From: Sphingomonas paeninsulae
GTDB taxonomy: Bacteria; Pseudomonadota; Alphaproteobacteria; Sphingomonadales; Sphingomonadaceae
DNA: 64,000 bases
Reading direction: 5' to 3'
Assembly (NCBI RefSeq): GCF_003660165.1
Contig: NZ_CP032829.1
Coordinates: 1,116,001 to 1,180,000, forward strand
Part shown: positions 40,121 to 50,348 of the stretch, one piece after another
How positions within the stretch are numbered: the first letter of the stretch is position 1
Layout: each line of letters begins with the position of its first letter
Notes under the pieces: model-generated
Told to the model about the DNA's origin: nothing
The model's database searches: none
Seen by the model: only the letters and a program-made list of their open reading frames with translations
Position numbers and translations under genes: made by a program

Positions 40121-40161
40121 ATATGCATATTTTGACAAAGAAAATCCGATTTAGATAAGAT
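40121..40161 (+). promoter_or_regulatory. Candidate cysD promoter with palindrome
   Basis: TTGACA (40132-40137) and TAAGAT (40156-40161) are 18 bases apart, close to the housekeeping consensus. The palindrome ATATGCATAT (40121-40130) abuts the -35 box and could bind a regulator. Not tested; it is read by eye. Confidence 0.55.
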
Positions 40162-40172
40162 GAAGATGAGAT

Positions 40173-40212
40173 TGTGTCGGGCGGAGCATATGTTCGTTGC
40201 TCCGCCCGCACA
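40173..40212 (+). promoter_or_regulatory. Strong hairpin in the cysD leader
   Basis: CGGGCGGAGCA (40178-40188) pairs with TGCTCCGCCCG (40198-40208), extended by TGTG/CACA on the outside after a one-base bulge. It has no T-tract. A second hairpin (40227-40250: CCC(T)GTCAC / GTGACGGG) touches the GGGAG ribosome-binding site of cysD, so translation could be controlled. Confidence 0.6.
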
Positions 40213-40261
40213 CATGGCCATTATGCCCCTGTCACCAAGAGAGTGACGGGAGAGAATTACC

Positions 40262-41167
40262 TTGCAACAAAACCTTACTCATCTTCAGCGCCTCGAAGCT
40301 GAAAGCATCCATATTTTACGGGAGGTTGTGGCAGAGGCTGAAAAGCCGGTGATGATGTACAGCGTCGGCAAGGATTCTGCCGTGATGCTGCATCTCGCAC
40401 GCAAGGCCTTCTACCCATCACCACCGCCATTTCCACTGCTCCATGTTGATACGACGTGGAAGTTCAAAGCGATGTACGAACTGCGCGAAAAGGCGGCGCG
40501 CGATGCGGGGATGGAGTTACTGGTTTACCAGAACCCCGAAGCCATCGCGCGCGGGATCAACCCGTTCGATCATGGCGCGCTGCACACCGACATGTGGAAG
40601 ACCGAGGGGCTGAAACAGGCGCTCGATAAATATGGTTTCGACGTGGCATTCGGTGGTGCGCGGCGCGACGAGGAAAAGAGCCGCGCGAAGGAACGCATTT
40701 TCTCGTTCCGTTCGGCCAGTCACGGCTGGGACCCGAAGAACCAGCGGCCCGAACTTTGGAACCTCTACAATTCGAAGAAGGCCAAGGGCGAAAGCATCCG
40801 GGTCTTTCCGATCTCGAACTGGACCGAGCTGGATATCTGGCAATATATTCAGCTGAACAACATCGACATCGTGCCGCTCTATTTTGCGGCGAAGCGCCCA
40901 ACCGTCGAGCGTGATGGGATGCTGTTGATGGTCGATGATGACCGCTTTCCGCTGAAACCGGGCGAAGTGCCGGTCGATCGTTCGATCCGGTTCCGCACCC
41001 TTGGCTGTTACCCGTTGACGGGTGCGGTCGAGAGCGAAGCGGCGACGTTAAGTGAAGTCATTCAGGAAATGCTGCTGACCACCACGTCGGAGCGTCAGGG
41101 TCGTGCGATCGACAAGGACGCAGGCGGCGCGGGCATGGAGAAAAAGAAGCAGGAGGGGTATTTCTGA
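40262..41167 (+). CDS. cysD: Sulfate adenylyltransferase small subunit
   Basis: 301 aa, starting with TTG at 40262 after GGGAGAG. With CysN it makes adenosine 5'-phosphosulfate from sulfate and ATP. The PP-loop [13 protein letters not shown] is near 35-47, followed by [10 protein letters not shown] and [16 protein letters not shown]. The stop overlaps the cysNC start by one base (TGATG), so the subunits are made in balance. First gene of the cysD-cysNC-cysQ operon. Confidence 0.96.
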   Translation: MQQNLTHLQRLEAESIHILREVVAEAEKPVMMYSVGKDSAVMLHLARKAFYPSPPPFPLLHVDTTWKFKAMYELREKAARDAGMELLVYQNPEAIARGINPFDHGALHTDMWKTEGLKQALDKYGFDVAFGGARRDEEKSRAKERIFSFRSASHGWDPKNQRPELWNLYNSKKAKGESIRVFPISNWTELDIWQYIQLNNIDIVPLYFAAKRPTVERDGMLLMVDDDRFPLKPGEVPVDRSIRFRTLGCYPLTGAVESEAATLSEVIQEMLLTTTSERQGRAIDKDAGGAGMEKKKQEGYF

Positions 41168-43098
41168 TGTCGGACGTTATTCACAGCAACACCCAGGACC
41201 TCGACAGTGCCTATCAGGTCGAAAACCTGATCGCCGAAGACATCGACGCCTATCTGGACGCGCATCAGCATAAGACGATGCTGCGTTTCATCACCTGCGG
41301 GTCGGTGGATGACGGCAAGTCGACGCTGATCGGACGGCTGCTTTACGACAGCAAGATGATCTTCGAAGACCAGCTTGAGGCACTCGAAGCCGACAGCAAG
41401 CGCATGGGCACACAGGGTCAGGAAATCGACTTCGCGCTGCTGGTCGATGGCCTCGCCGCCGAGCGCGAGCAGGGCATTACCATCGACGTCGCCTATCGCT
41501 TTTTCTCGACCGAAAAGCGCAAGTTCATCGTCGCGGACACACCGGGGCATGAGCAGTACACGCGCAACATGGTCACGGGGGCCTCGACCGCCGACCTCGC
41601 GGTCATCCTGATCGACGCGCGCAAGGGTATCCTGACGCAGACGCGACGGCATTCCTATCTCGCGCACCTGATCGGTATCCGAAACATCGTTCTGGCGGTG
41701 AACAAGATGGATCTCGTCGGTTACGATCAGGCGGTCTATGACAAGATCGTTGCCGATTACACCGAGTTTGCAGCGGGTATCGGGCTGACGGTTTTCACGC
41801 CGATGCCGATCTCTGGCTTCAAGGGCGACAACATCACCCTGCCCAGCGAGAACACGCCCTGGTACACCGGGCCATCGCTGATGCAGCACCTCGAAACAGT
41901 CGAGGTCGATGCGACGGTCAACGCGCAAAAGCCGTTCCGCATGCCGGTCCAGTGGGTCAACCGCCCAAACCTCGATTTCCGCGGGTTTTCGGGCCTGATC
42001 GCAACCGGCACGATTGCGCCGGGCGACAAGGTGCGCGTCCTGCCGTCGGGCAAAACCAGCACGGTGTCGCGGATCGTGACGCTCGATGGCGATCTTGAAC
42101 AAGCAGTTGCCAATCAGTCGGTGACGATCTGCTTCGAGGACGAGATCGATTGTTCGCGTGGCGATGTGATTGCGATTTCGGACAACCCTCCGGAAGTTTC
42201 GGATCAGTTCGAGGCGACCTTCGTGTGGATGGCCGACGAGGAAATGCTTCCCGGTCGGCCCTATTGGCTGAAACTTGGCACGCAGATGGTTTCCGCCAAT
42301 GTTCAGGCACCGAAGTACCAGGTCAACGTCAACACGATGGAACATCTGGCGGCCAAGACGCTGGAACTGAACGCCATCGGTGTCGCGAACCTGTCGACCG
42401 ACAAGCCGATCGTGTTCGATGCCTACGCCGACAATCATACGCTCGGCGGGTTCATCCTGATCGACAAGATCACCAATGCGACCGTCGCTGCGGGGATGAT
42501 CAATCACAGCCTGCGTCGTGCGGACAACGTGCATTGGCAAGCGACCGATGTTAGCCGTGAGAACCATGCGGGCCTGAAGAACCAGAAGCCAGCGGTGCTA
42601 TGGCTGACGGGTCTGTCGGGTGCGGGCAAATCAACGATCGCCAACATCGTCGAGAAAAAGCTGGCGCGCATGAACCGTCACACCTTCCTGCTCGACGGCG
42701 ACAATGTGCGTCATGGGCTGAACAAGGATCTTGGCTTTACCGATGCCGACCGCGTGGAGAATATCCGCCGTGTGGGGGAAGTCGCCAAGCTGATGACCGA
42801 TGCCGGTCTGATCGTCATTACAGCGTTCATCTCTCCCTTCCGTGCGGAGCGAGAGATGGTGCGTCAGATGATGGCTCCGGGCGAGTTCGTCGAAGTTCAT
42901 ATCGACACATCGCTTGCCGATGCCGAAGCCCGTGACGTCAAAGGCCTGTACGCAAAGGCGCGCGCAGGACAGCTCAAGAACTTCACCGGGATCGACAGCC
43001 CCTATGAAGCGCCGGAGGCTCCCGAAATCCGTATCGACACCTCAGCCTTGACGGCGGAAGAAGCGGCAGATGCCATCATCGCGCGGCTGATCCCATGA
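41167..43098 (+). CDS. cysNC: Bifunctional CysN/CysC: sulfate adenylyltransferase GTPase subunit fused to APS kinase
   Basis: 643 aa. The CysN half (1-450) has the GTPase motifs [22 protein letters not shown] and NKMD, and EF-Tu-like beta barrels. The CysC half starts around 470 with its own Walker A GLSGAGKS (near 481-488) and [16 protein letters not shown]. It makes APS and then PAPS. The fusion is known in alphaproteobacteria (NodQ type). It overlaps cysQ by four bases. Confidence 0.96.
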   Translation: MSDVIHSNTQDLDSAYQVENLIAEDIDAYLDAHQHKTMLRFITCGSVDDGKSTLIGRLLYDSKMIFEDQLEALEADSKRMGTQGQEIDFALLVDGLAAEREQGITIDVAYRFFSTEKRKFIVADTPGHEQYTRNMVTGASTADLAVILIDARKGILTQTRRHSYLAHLIGIRNIVLAVNKMDLVGYDQAVYDKIVADYTEFAAGIGLTVFTPMPISGFKGDNITLPSENTPWYTGPSLMQHLETVEVDATVNAQKPFRMPVQWVNRPNLDFRGFSGLIATGTIAPGDKVRVLPSGKTSTVSRIVTLDGDLEQAVANQSVTICFEDEIDCSRGDVIAISDNPPEVSDQFEATFVWMADEEMLPGRPYWLKLGTQMVSANVQAPKYQVNVNTMEHLAAKTLELNAIGVANLSTDKPIVFDAYADNHTLGGFILIDKITNATVAAGMINHSLRRADNVHWQATDVSRENHAGLKNQKPAVLWLTGLSGAGKSTIANIVEKKLARMNRHTFLLDGDNVRHGLNKDLGFTDADRVENIRRVGEVAKLMTDAGLIVITAFISPFRAEREMVRQMMAPGEFVEVHIDTSLADAEARDVKGLYAKARAGQLKNFTGIDSPYEAPEAPEIRIDTSALTAEEAADAIIARLIP

Positions 43099-43850
43099 GC
43101 GACCATGCGATCATCCGCGACGATGCCGAACTGGCGGCCCATCTTGCCGAAATCACGGGCAAGATACTGCTCGAAGTGCGGGACAGTGGTCTGTTCTCGC
43201 AAAAGGCACTGGGTAAAGCGGGGGACCAGACCGCTAATCAGTTCCTCGTCCACGCGTTGCGCGAACAGCGGCCCGACGACGGCCTGCTGTCCGAAGAAAT
43301 GAAGTGCGATGGCGCTCGCCTTGGGATGAGCCGCGTCTGGATCGTCGATCCGGTCGACGGCACCCGCGAATATGGCGAGGGGCGCGAAGACTGGGCGGTC
43401 CATGTCGGGCTGGTTATCGACGGCGTTGCTGAAATCGGCGCTGTCGCTCTCCCCGGGCTTGGCCTCGTGTTGCGAAGCGATCGCCCTGCCCCGTTACCTG
43501 CGTCACCCAAACGGCTACGCCTCGTCGTCAGTCGAACGCGACCGGCCGCCGAAGCAACGGCAATCGCCGAACGCCTCGGCGCCGAACTCGTGCCAATGGG
43601 ATCTTCGGGTGCAAAGGCGATGGCGATCATCCGGGGTGAGGCCGACATCTACCTTCATTCGGGTGGACAGTATGAATGGGACAGCGCCGCACCGGTCGCA
43701 GTCGCCCGCGCGTATGGCTTGCACTGTTCACGCATCGACGGCAGCCCACTGCTCTACAATCAGGAAGACGTGTATTTGCCAGACTTCCTGATCGCGCGCG
43801 AGGAAGACGCGAAAACCGTTCTCGGACTGCTCAAGGAAATGGCGATCTAG
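43095..43850 (+). CDS. cysQ: 3'(2'),5'-bisphosphate nucleotidase
   Basis: 251 aa. Hydrolyses PAP (and PAPS) and so relieves inhibition by the by-product of sulfate use. Inositol monophosphatase-fold metal motifs are seen as SEEMK near 72-76, [13 protein letters not shown] near 92-104, and [14 protein letters not shown] near 193-206. It is the third gene in the operon, overlapping cysNC by four bases. Its stop touches that of the convergent acyltransferase gene. Confidence 0.94.
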   Translation: MSDHAIIRDDAELAAHLAEITGKILLEVRDSGLFSQKALGKAGDQTANQFLVHALREQRPDDGLLSEEMKCDGARLGMSRVWIVDPVDGTREYGEGREDWAVHVGLVIDGVAEIGAVALPGLGLVLRSDRPAPLPASPKRLRLVVSRTRPAAEATAIAERLGAELVPMGSSGAKAMAIIRGEADIYLHSGGQYEWDSAAPVAVARAYGLHCSRIDGSPLLYNQEDVYLPDFLIAREEDAKTVLGLLKEMAI

Positions 43851-45022
43851 GCAGCTTCGCCGGCCACGGTGAGGGCGGGTGAGGTGGCAACCACCTTACC
43901 CGCCCCGGCCTTACCACCAGACCGTTTACTATAGGCAACGAACGGTCGCTCGACGAATACGAAACATAGCGTCGCGATCACCAAAACCACACAGCCTCCC
44001 ACCGCAAGAATGAGCGTGCGTTCGACAAATCCCATTGACTGGACTGTCGCTGGCGAAATGAACAACGTGAAGATAATCCAGATAACCGGGTAGTGCAGGA
44101 TATAAACGCTATAGCTGATCTCTCCCACAAAGCGGATCGGCTTCCAGCTTAGCGGCCGGAATATTGCGCCCTGAAGTGCGATTGCCGCCAGCATGGGAAC
44201 CAGCAACACCGCCTGCAATACGGCATTCGTGTGGCTGGCTGTCAGAACAAGCACGGCGATCGATATTATGCTGCCGATTTGCCAGACGGTGGCTGCACGT
44301 GGATGGCGCCAGCCCAACGCAGCGGCCGCAACCGCGCCTCCGGTAAAAAAGATGAACGGCCACGAAAAAAAGCTGATCAGCGCCAGTCCCGCAATCAGGA
44401 CAAAGCGTGAATTCAATCGGCGTTGGGCAAAGGCGAGTATGGGCAGGCTGGCATAAAACAGGATTTCATAGCGCAGCGTCCAAAGCATACCATGAGAGCC
44501 GGAAGCATTTACGCCATTGATATCATAGCGCTGTACAAAGTCGAACAAGGTCCACCGAACCATCTCCTTGATAAGACTGAGCGGCGCGACGCGAAGATGA
44601 AAACCCGAGATATAGAAAACGGCCGCAACGATAAGAACGATTGATACGATATAAGCGGGTACGAGACGGAAAAAGCGGCGGCGAATAAATGCAAATGTAT
44701 CCAGCTTGCCTTTGGATGCGAGCAGGCCTCCCCCGAACAGCATTGCAGTTAGCGCAAAAAAGGGCGCGACGAAGAAGCCCGAGGTCACAAGAATTTGAAG
44801 TGCACTTGGCAGCGGCTGCCACCCACCATTCTGCAGAACCATCGCTGGCCCGATATTCAGATGATGGGTCAGCACCCATAAGCTCAACAACCCGCGAGCA
44901 CCGTCCATCGTATGGTTACGCGAGGCATCCTGTTTGCGAACCGTCCAATCCCACACTTTAGGGAAAAATCGGAGCACCAGCGCGACCACGACCAACATGA
45001 CCATGGGCAAAAAGATGAACAA
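43847..45022 (-). CDS. Acyltransferase family 3 (OafA/YrhL-type) membrane protein
   Basis: 391 aa, about ten helices. TMDGARGLLSLWVLTHHLNI near residue 38 holds the family's Arg and His, and the tail EISYSVYILHYPVIWI is typical. Such enzymes acetylate sugars of cell-surface glycans. The start is the ATG at 45022; the gene converges on cysQ by four bases. Confidence 0.88.
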   Translation of the reverse strand: MFIFLPMVMLVVVALVLRFFPKVWDWTVRKQDASRNHTMDGARGLLSLWVLTHHLNIGPAMVLQNGGWQPLPSALQILVTSGFFVAPFFALTAMLFGGGLLASKGKLDTFAFIRRRFFRLVPAYIVSIVLIVAAVFYISGFHLRVAPLSLIKEMVRWTLFDFVQRYDINGVNASGSHGMLWTLRYEILFYASLPILAFAQRRLNSRFVLIAGLALISFFSWPFIFFTGGAVAAAALGWRHPRAATVWQIGSIISIAVLVLTASHTNAVLQAVLLVPMLAAIALQGAIFRPLSWKPIRFVGEISYSVYILHYPVIWIIFTLFISPATVQSMGFVERTLILAVGGCVVLVIATLCFVFVERPFVAYSKRSGGKAGAGKVVATSPALTVAGEAA

Positions 45023-45214
45023 CAGGCCAAGTTCGGTACCGCTTTCGTGCCGAATAATGGCCTCCTTTTAATAGCGAGCCGTCTGATGGCATCCAGAACG
45101 GTCTGGCACCAGACATGAAATAGGCCTGAAGTTTCACCATGGGACAGCAAGTTAAGTAAATTCACAGATCCTGCGTTCCATGCTGCTTGCAAAAACCTGC
45201 CCCGGCGATTGCAA
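45023..45214. other. Gap with nothing supported
   Basis: About 190 bases of intergenic DNA between two minus-strand genes. I see no terminator with a T-run. Confidence 0.4.
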
Positions 45215-46825
45215 TCAGCCGGTTTCGGCGAAACTATCCGCCCGCGCCCGCGCCCAGTTATCACGGAAATAGGGTAGCTCGCATTCGCCCCGCACCAATT
45301 GTCCTTCTTTCAGGAAATGATGGACCTGATCGAACTGACGCACCTCGGTTGTGCTTATCCGGTGGACGAGATGATGTGGTTCCAAATCGTCGGGGTGAGA
45401 CAGCCCCGCCGCCGCCAGCATATCAGCCAACGCATTGACCGTCCTGTCATGAAAATGAGCCACGCGTTCTGCCTTGTCGGGGACGACGAGCGCCCGTTGC
45501 CGCGTCAGATCCTGTGTCGCAACGCCTGTTGGGCAGCGATTGGTGTGACAGCTCATCGACTGGATACAGCCGAGAGCAAACATATAACCACGCGCCGCAT
45601 TCGCCCAGTCCGCGCCAATGGCAAGCACTGTCGCAATGTCAAATGCGCTGATCAGCCGTCCTGCCGCACCGACTTTGATCCGGTCACGCAGCCCTGCTCC
45701 GACCAACGTATTGTGTACGAACAGCAATCCTTCCCGCATGGGCGATCCGATATGGTCGCTGAATTCCACGGGTGCCGCACCGGTCCCGCCCTCGCCGCCA
45801 TCGATCACGATGAAATCGGGAATGACGCCACTCGCCAGCATCGCCTTCACGATCGCCATGAATTCATGCGGATGACCGACGCAAAGCTTGAAACCGACCG
45901 GCTTTCCACCCGACAGCGTCCGCAACTGCTGGATAAACGCCATCATCTCCAGCGGGGTCGTAAATGCCGAATGGCGCGACGGCGATATGCAATCGACGCC
46001 CATCGGCACGCCGCGCGTTTCAGAAATTTCCTTCGTCACCTTCTTTGCTGGCAGGATACCCCCGTGGCCGGGTTTGGCACCCTGGCTAAGTTTGATTTCG
46101 ATCATGCGGACCTGATCGGTGGTGGCCTGTTCGGCGAATTTTACGGGATCGAACTTCCCATTTGCATCGCGGCATCCGAAATACCCGCTCGCGACTTCCC
46201 ATACGATGTCGCCGCCGTTTTCGCGGTGATAGGTGCTGATGCTTCCCTCGCCGGTATCGTGATAGAAATTGCCTATCGCCGCCCCCTTGTTCAACGCGCG
46301 GATGGCGTTGGGCGACAGGGAGCCAAAACTCATGGCGGAAATGTTAAAGATGCTTGCGGAATAGGGCTTGGCGCATTGATCGTTGCCGATGGTGATACGG
46401 AACGACTTGGGATCAGCATCATCGGCTGGACGCATAGAATGGACGATAAATTCATAATCGTCCGCATAAACGTCGAGGATAGTGCCGAACGGGTGGTCCG
46501 AAGAAACGCCCTTCGACCGGCGATAGACCAGTGATCGCTGCGCCCGTGAAAATGGCGTGGCTTCGTTCTCGTCCTCCAGAAGATATTGGCGGATTTCGGG
46601 ACGCACCATTTCTACCATCCAGCGGACATGCCCGATCACAGGATAGTTGCGGAGGACCGAATGCCACGGCTGGCAAAGATCCCATATGCCGAGCAGAACC
46701 AGCAATCCGGGAATGGCGACGAGTATGCGGCCCCCCAAACCGACCGGAGTCAGCATAAGCCCAAGTGCAAACAGTGCGACGCACAGGACCAAAACCGTGT
46801 AGCGCCCGAGCCGAAATTTCACCAT
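45215..46825 (-). CDS. FMN-binding glutamate synthase family protein
   Basis: 536 aa. Residues 5-50 contain two hydrophobic helices. The rest is a glutamate synthase FMN barrel: FNISAMSFGSLSPNAIRALNKGA, GEGSISTYHRENGGDIVWEV, KLSQGAKPGHGGILPAKKVT, DGGEGGTGAAPVEFSD, and CHTNRCPTGVATQD with the cysteines of the Fe-S region. No amidotransferase domain, so it is not GltB itself. The role is unknown; single-membrane-anchored homologues are found widely. Confidence 0.92.
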   Translation of the reverse strand: MVKFRLGRYTVLVLCVALFALGLMLTPVGLGGRILVAIPGLLVLLGIWDLCQPWHSVLRNYPVIGHVRWMVEMVRPEIRQYLLEDENEATPFSRAQRSLVYRRSKGVSSDHPFGTILDVYADDYEFIVHSMRPADDADPKSFRITIGNDQCAKPYSASIFNISAMSFGSLSPNAIRALNKGAAIGNFYHDTGEGSISTYHRENGGDIVWEVASGYFGCRDANGKFDPVKFAEQATTDQVRMIEIKLSQGAKPGHGGILPAKKVTKEISETRGVPMGVDCISPSRHSAFTTPLEMMAFIQQLRTLSGGKPVGFKLCVGHPHEFMAIVKAMLASGVIPDFIVIDGGEGGTGAAPVEFSDHIGSPMREGLLFVHNTLVGAGLRDRIKVGAAGRLISAFDIATVLAIGADWANAARGYMFALGCIQSMSCHTNRCPTGVATQDLTRQRALVVPDKAERVAHFHDRTVNALADMLAAAGLSHPDDLEPHHLVHRISTTEVRQFDQVHHFLKEGQLVRGECELPYFRDNWARARADSFAETG

Positions 46826-46946
46826 CGCATCATTCCCCTGTCGGCTTCCTTGCTAAGCCATATGGTCGCCGCTTCTTCTTGGCGAGTAAACTGTAAGTCA
46901 CAACGACGCCATTTCACCTCAACGGAAAACCCATTAGGGCCGATTT

Positions 46947-47672
46947 ATGACCCGTCGCCTGCTGGCCTCCATCCATGACGTTGGCCCTCGGTTCGAGGCG
47001 CAGATCGACGCACTGACCGACAGGCTCACCGACTTGCTGGGCTGTCGCCGCTTTGCGATGCTGGTTGTCCCCGATCATTGGGACGAAGCGCCTTTGTCAG
47101 CGTCCCCCGCATTTGCCGCCAAGTTGAGAAGTTGGGCCGACGACGACGTCGAAATGTTCCTGCACGGCTGGCGTCACCGCGACGATTCGTCGGACAAGGG
47201 TTTTGCCCAGCGCCATATGACCGCTGGCGAGGGTGAGTTCGCTGGCCTTTCCAAGGTCGAAGCCGCCGCCCGCATCGCCGATGGAAGAAAGGTTGTGGAG
47301 GATGCAATCGGGCGACCTGTGACAGGGTTCGTGGCCCCGGCATGGCTCTATTCACCCGGCGCGATCGAGGCGGTGCAAGAGGCTGGTTTTGCGCTGGCGG
47401 AGGATCATATGAAGGTCTGGAACCCGCAGAAGGATCAGGTTCTCGCAAGAGGTCCGGTCATCACCTGGGCCAGCCGCAGCCCCGCACGCATCCGCAGTTC
47501 GCTCATGTTTTCAGGCCTGGCGCGCGCAGTTCTCCCTATCATGCCGACCGTCCGCATTGCCGTGCATCCGGGCGACGTTGCCGTGCCTGCGTTGCTGGAC
47601 AGCATCGATGCGACGTTCAGGCGTTTCACGCGGACCCATGCGCCGTCACGCTATGCCGACCTGCTGCGCTAA
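46947..47672 (+). CDS. Polysaccharide deacetylase-like protein (DUF2334)
   Basis: 241 aa. RLLASIHDVGPRF at the start and EMFLHGWRHRDDSS near residue 74 show the NodB-fold Asp and the HGxxHR pair, and GFVAPAWLYS matches the family. It deacetylates or otherwise modifies a glycan. It is three bases upstream of a GT4 gene, in a plus-strand run of surface-glycan genes. Confidence 0.85.
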   Translation: MTRRLLASIHDVGPRFEAQIDALTDRLTDLLGCRRFAMLVVPDHWDEAPLSASPAFAAKLRSWADDDVEMFLHGWRHRDDSSDKGFAQRHMTAGEGEFAGLSKVEAAARIADGRKVVEDAIGRPVTGFVAPAWLYSPGAIEAVQEAGFALAEDHMKVWNPQKDQVLARGPVITWASRSPARIRSSLMFSGLARAVLPIMPTVRIAVHPGDVAVPALLDSIDATFRRFTRTHAPSRYADLLR

Positions 47673-47675
47673 CGA

Positions 47676-48812
47676 ATGCGGATACTCGTTTTCCTGCACA
47701 GTTTCGAACCCGGTGGCGTGGAGCGCGTTGCACTGCGGCTCTGCAAGGCATGGGTCGATAGAGGTGCCGATGTGCACCTCGTGCTTGGTCGCGCCGATGG
47801 CGCCATGCGCTGCGAAGCCGATGGACTGACTTACGAGATATTAGCCAACGACAAGATTGCCACCGCACATTGGGAAACGCTGTGGATGATCCTGCGCCTT
47901 CCCGGCGTGATCCGGCGCACGCGACCCGATGTGATATTTTGTGCAGGGAATAGTTATTCGATCGTCTCGGTCATGATGAAACTGTTGCTCGGTCGCAAAT
48001 GTCCGCCGATCGTTGCAAAGATCAGCAACGATCTGGAACGTGCGGATTTTCCTCTTCCGGTACGCTGGCTCTATCATTGTTGGCTCAGGATACAGGCGCA
48101 CTACATTGACCGGTTCGTTGGCATGGCACCCCCGATGCGTGCTGAAATTGCGGGGGCAACGGGTCTTGCTGCCGATCGCGTCAGTATCGTCGATGATCCG
48201 GCGCTCTCGATGGCCGACATCCACCGATTTTCAAAACCTCGAACTCAGTCTCAACAACGCCATCGCTTCATCACCGCTGGGCGCCTTGCCCCACAGAAGA
48301 ACTACGCCCTGCTTCTCCGCGCATTTGCAAAGATCGCCCGTGACGACGACAGCCTGACCCTTCTCGGTGACGGCCCGGAACGCCCAAAGCTCGAAAAACT
48401 CGCCACTGATCTGGGCATCACAGATCGCACAATCTTTGCCGGGCACGTCACCGATCTCGCCCCATGGTTCGCAAAGGCGGACATTTTTGCACTTTCATCC
48501 GACTATGAAGGCGTGCCAGCAGTCATAATCGAGGCGCTTGCCGCCGGTCTTGCCATTGTCACCACCGATTCCAGTGTCAGTATGCGCGATATGCTAAGGG
48601 GCGGACGATATGGGAGCATCGTCGAAACAAGGGATTTGGACGGGTTTGCCCGTGCCCTCGATCACATTCGCTCTGTCGCGCTGGACACAAGGGGTATGCG
48701 ATCTCAGGCCGAACGGTTCACTGTCGAGAAAGGAGGCCCAAGATACCTCGAAATTTTTACGAAAACCGTCGATGGGTCCGTGCGACTTACGTCCACGCCG
48801 AAAGAGCGCTAA
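47676..48812 (+). CDS. Glycosyltransferase family 4
   Basis: 378 aa. HSFEPGGVERVALRLCKAW near the start and the GT4 C-terminal motifs ITAGRLAPQKNYALLLRAF and LSSDYEGVPAVIIEALAAGL give the GT-B fold with the E-x7-E donor-binding site. It follows the deacetylase after three bases. Donor and acceptor are unknown. Confidence 0.9.
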   Translation: MRILVFLHSFEPGGVERVALRLCKAWVDRGADVHLVLGRADGAMRCEADGLTYEILANDKIATAHWETLWMILRLPGVIRRTRPDVIFCAGNSYSIVSVMMKLLLGRKCPPIVAKISNDLERADFPLPVRWLYHCWLRIQAHYIDRFVGMAPPMRAEIAGATGLAADRVSIVDDPALSMADIHRFSKPRTQSQQRHRFITAGRLAPQKNYALLLRAFAKIARDDDSLTLLGDGPERPKLEKLATDLGITDRTIFAGHVTDLAPWFAKADIFALSSDYEGVPAVIIEALAAGLAIVTTDSSVSMRDMLRGGRYGSIVETRDLDGFARALDHIRSVALDTRGMRSQAERFTVEKGGPRYLEIFTKTVDGSVRLTSTPKER

Positions 48813-48856
48813 AGCCTAATGCAAGTCGGACCAATTAACACAGGTATGTCGTAGCC

Positions 48857-49804
48857 GTGAATTCCGATCCCCTGGTGTCGTCGCCCACGGCCGTTTGGCC
48901 GGGTGACCCATCACCACTGAAAACACGCGCGAATTTGCTCGTACGGTGGCTGGCCCCGGCGATTTCGCTGGCTATCCTGATTGCCGTGCTCTTTGCCCTG
49001 CGCAACGTTCGCTGGCACGAAGTACGCGATGCCATCCCTACTTCGATCGAATTCTGGATCGTTTTTGCGATTTATTATTTCGTTCCGGTTATCCTCGACT
49101 GGGCGATATTCCGTTACTTATGGGGCATCCCCGCATCTGGATTCACGGCTCTGTTGCGCAAACTCGTGAGCAACGATCTGCTGTTCGGCTATGTCGGCGA
49201 AGTCTATTTCTACAGCTGGGCACGCAAAAAGATGGAGATGGTCGCGTCGCCGTTCGGCGCGGTCAAGGATACCGCCATTTTATCGGCATTGGCGGGCAAC
49301 ATCGCCACGCTTATTATGATGGCGTTCGCCTATCCGCTGGTCCAGCAGCTTCAATTCCACATCATCAGTGAACGGCTTCGGGTTTCGGAAACGATGCTGT
49401 GGGTCTCAGTTTTCATGGTCGTCGGCATTCCGACACTGGCGATCGTATTCGGCAACCGCTTGTTCAGCCTGACACGCGTGCAATTGTGGGTCGTTGGATC
49501 TTTGCAGATGGCTCGCGTGGTCGCTACCACAGGACTTTCCGCACTGGCCTGGAGCCTGGCGCTCCCACAGGTAGCATTCAGCGAATGGATCGTATTGGCG
49601 ACCATACGGCTTATTATTTCGCGGCTGCCCTTCGTATCGCAAAAGGATCTCGTTTTCGCAGGAATTGCGGTGCTGACCGTTGGCCGCGATTTTGAAATCG
49701 CGGCGTTGATTACGTTCTGGGCCGCCATTCAATTTGTTGCGCACATGTTTTTCGGTGGCGTCCTCGGCATAGGATATTTCGTGAATATGAAGGTGAAAAA
49801 GTGA
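48857..49804 (+). CDS. Multipass membrane protein, flippase-like (LPG synthase TM-like)
   Basis: 315 aa, about eight helices, starting with GTG. The layout and motif-poor sequence recall UPF0104 / lysylphosphatidylglycerol synthase transmembrane-domain proteins, which some describe as lipid flippases. I cannot identify a catalytic residue. It lies between two GT4 genes and ends overlapping the start of the DUF2141 gene by four bases. Confidence 0.6.
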   Translation: MNSDPLVSSPTAVWPGDPSPLKTRANLLVRWLAPAISLAILIAVLFALRNVRWHEVRDAIPTSIEFWIVFAIYYFVPVILDWAIFRYLWGIPASGFTALLRKLVSNDLLFGYVGEVYFYSWARKKMEMVASPFGAVKDTAILSALAGNIATLIMMAFAYPLVQQLQFHIISERLRVSETMLWVSVFMVVGIPTLAIVFGNRLFSLTRVQLWVVGSLQMARVVATTGLSALAWSLALPQVAFSEWIVLATIRLIISRLPFVSQKDLVFAGIAVLTVGRDFEIAALITFWAAIQFVAHMFFGGVLGIGYFVNMKVKK

Positions 49805-50344
49805 AAAAGCTCGCAATCACCATGGCTTTGCTGACGCTTTCAGTCTCGATTCTCCCCGGCGCAGCCAGTGCCGACGTCCCCCTTCACCCAGTCTGGGCAC
49901 AGCCGAGGGCCATTGTCGCCCGAATGAACCCGGTCCCGCTTTCCTGCTGACGGTTGTTGGTTTGAAAGACCGGGCTGGCCTGATGAAGGTGGAGCTATAT
50001 CCTGCTGACGACGACGATTTCCTGAACGACGACAATGTGTTGGTCAACAGCGGAAAGGTGTTTCGTCGCGTGGAAATTTCCGTTCCCCCACCGGCCCGGT
50101 CGTACTCTGCATTCGCGCGCCGAAGGCCGGAGCTTATGGCCTGTCATTGCTCCACGATCGGGACAGCAACCGGAAACTTGGCCTGTCGATTGATGGGGTA
50201 GGCTTCCCCGGAAACCCTGCAAGTCTCGGCCCGAGTAAACCACGGATAGCAGTGGGGCGCGCGGTCGTTGGAAACGGCCTGACTCCGTTGACCATCCGCC
50301 TGTTGTATCGCCGCGGACTGTTTTCCTTCGGACCGATCCGTTAA
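49801..50344 (+). pseudogene. DUF2141 family protein, two one-base frameshifts
   Basis: GTG at 49801 (overlapping the previous stop) opens a signal peptide MKKLAITMALLTLSVSI ending at ASAD. The frame then breaks in CCCCC at 49878-49882 and again in CCCCC at 50085-50089. Adding one C at each site gives an unbroken protein of about 181 aa: SLGTAEGHCRPNEPGPAFLL, GLKDRAGLMKVELYPADDDD, CIRAPKAGAYGLSLLHDRDS, PLTIRLLYRRGL. This is a DUF2141 pattern. The stop is TAA at 50342. Undercalls in the sequence are the likely cause. Confidence 0.85.
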
Positions 50345-50348
50345 TTCG

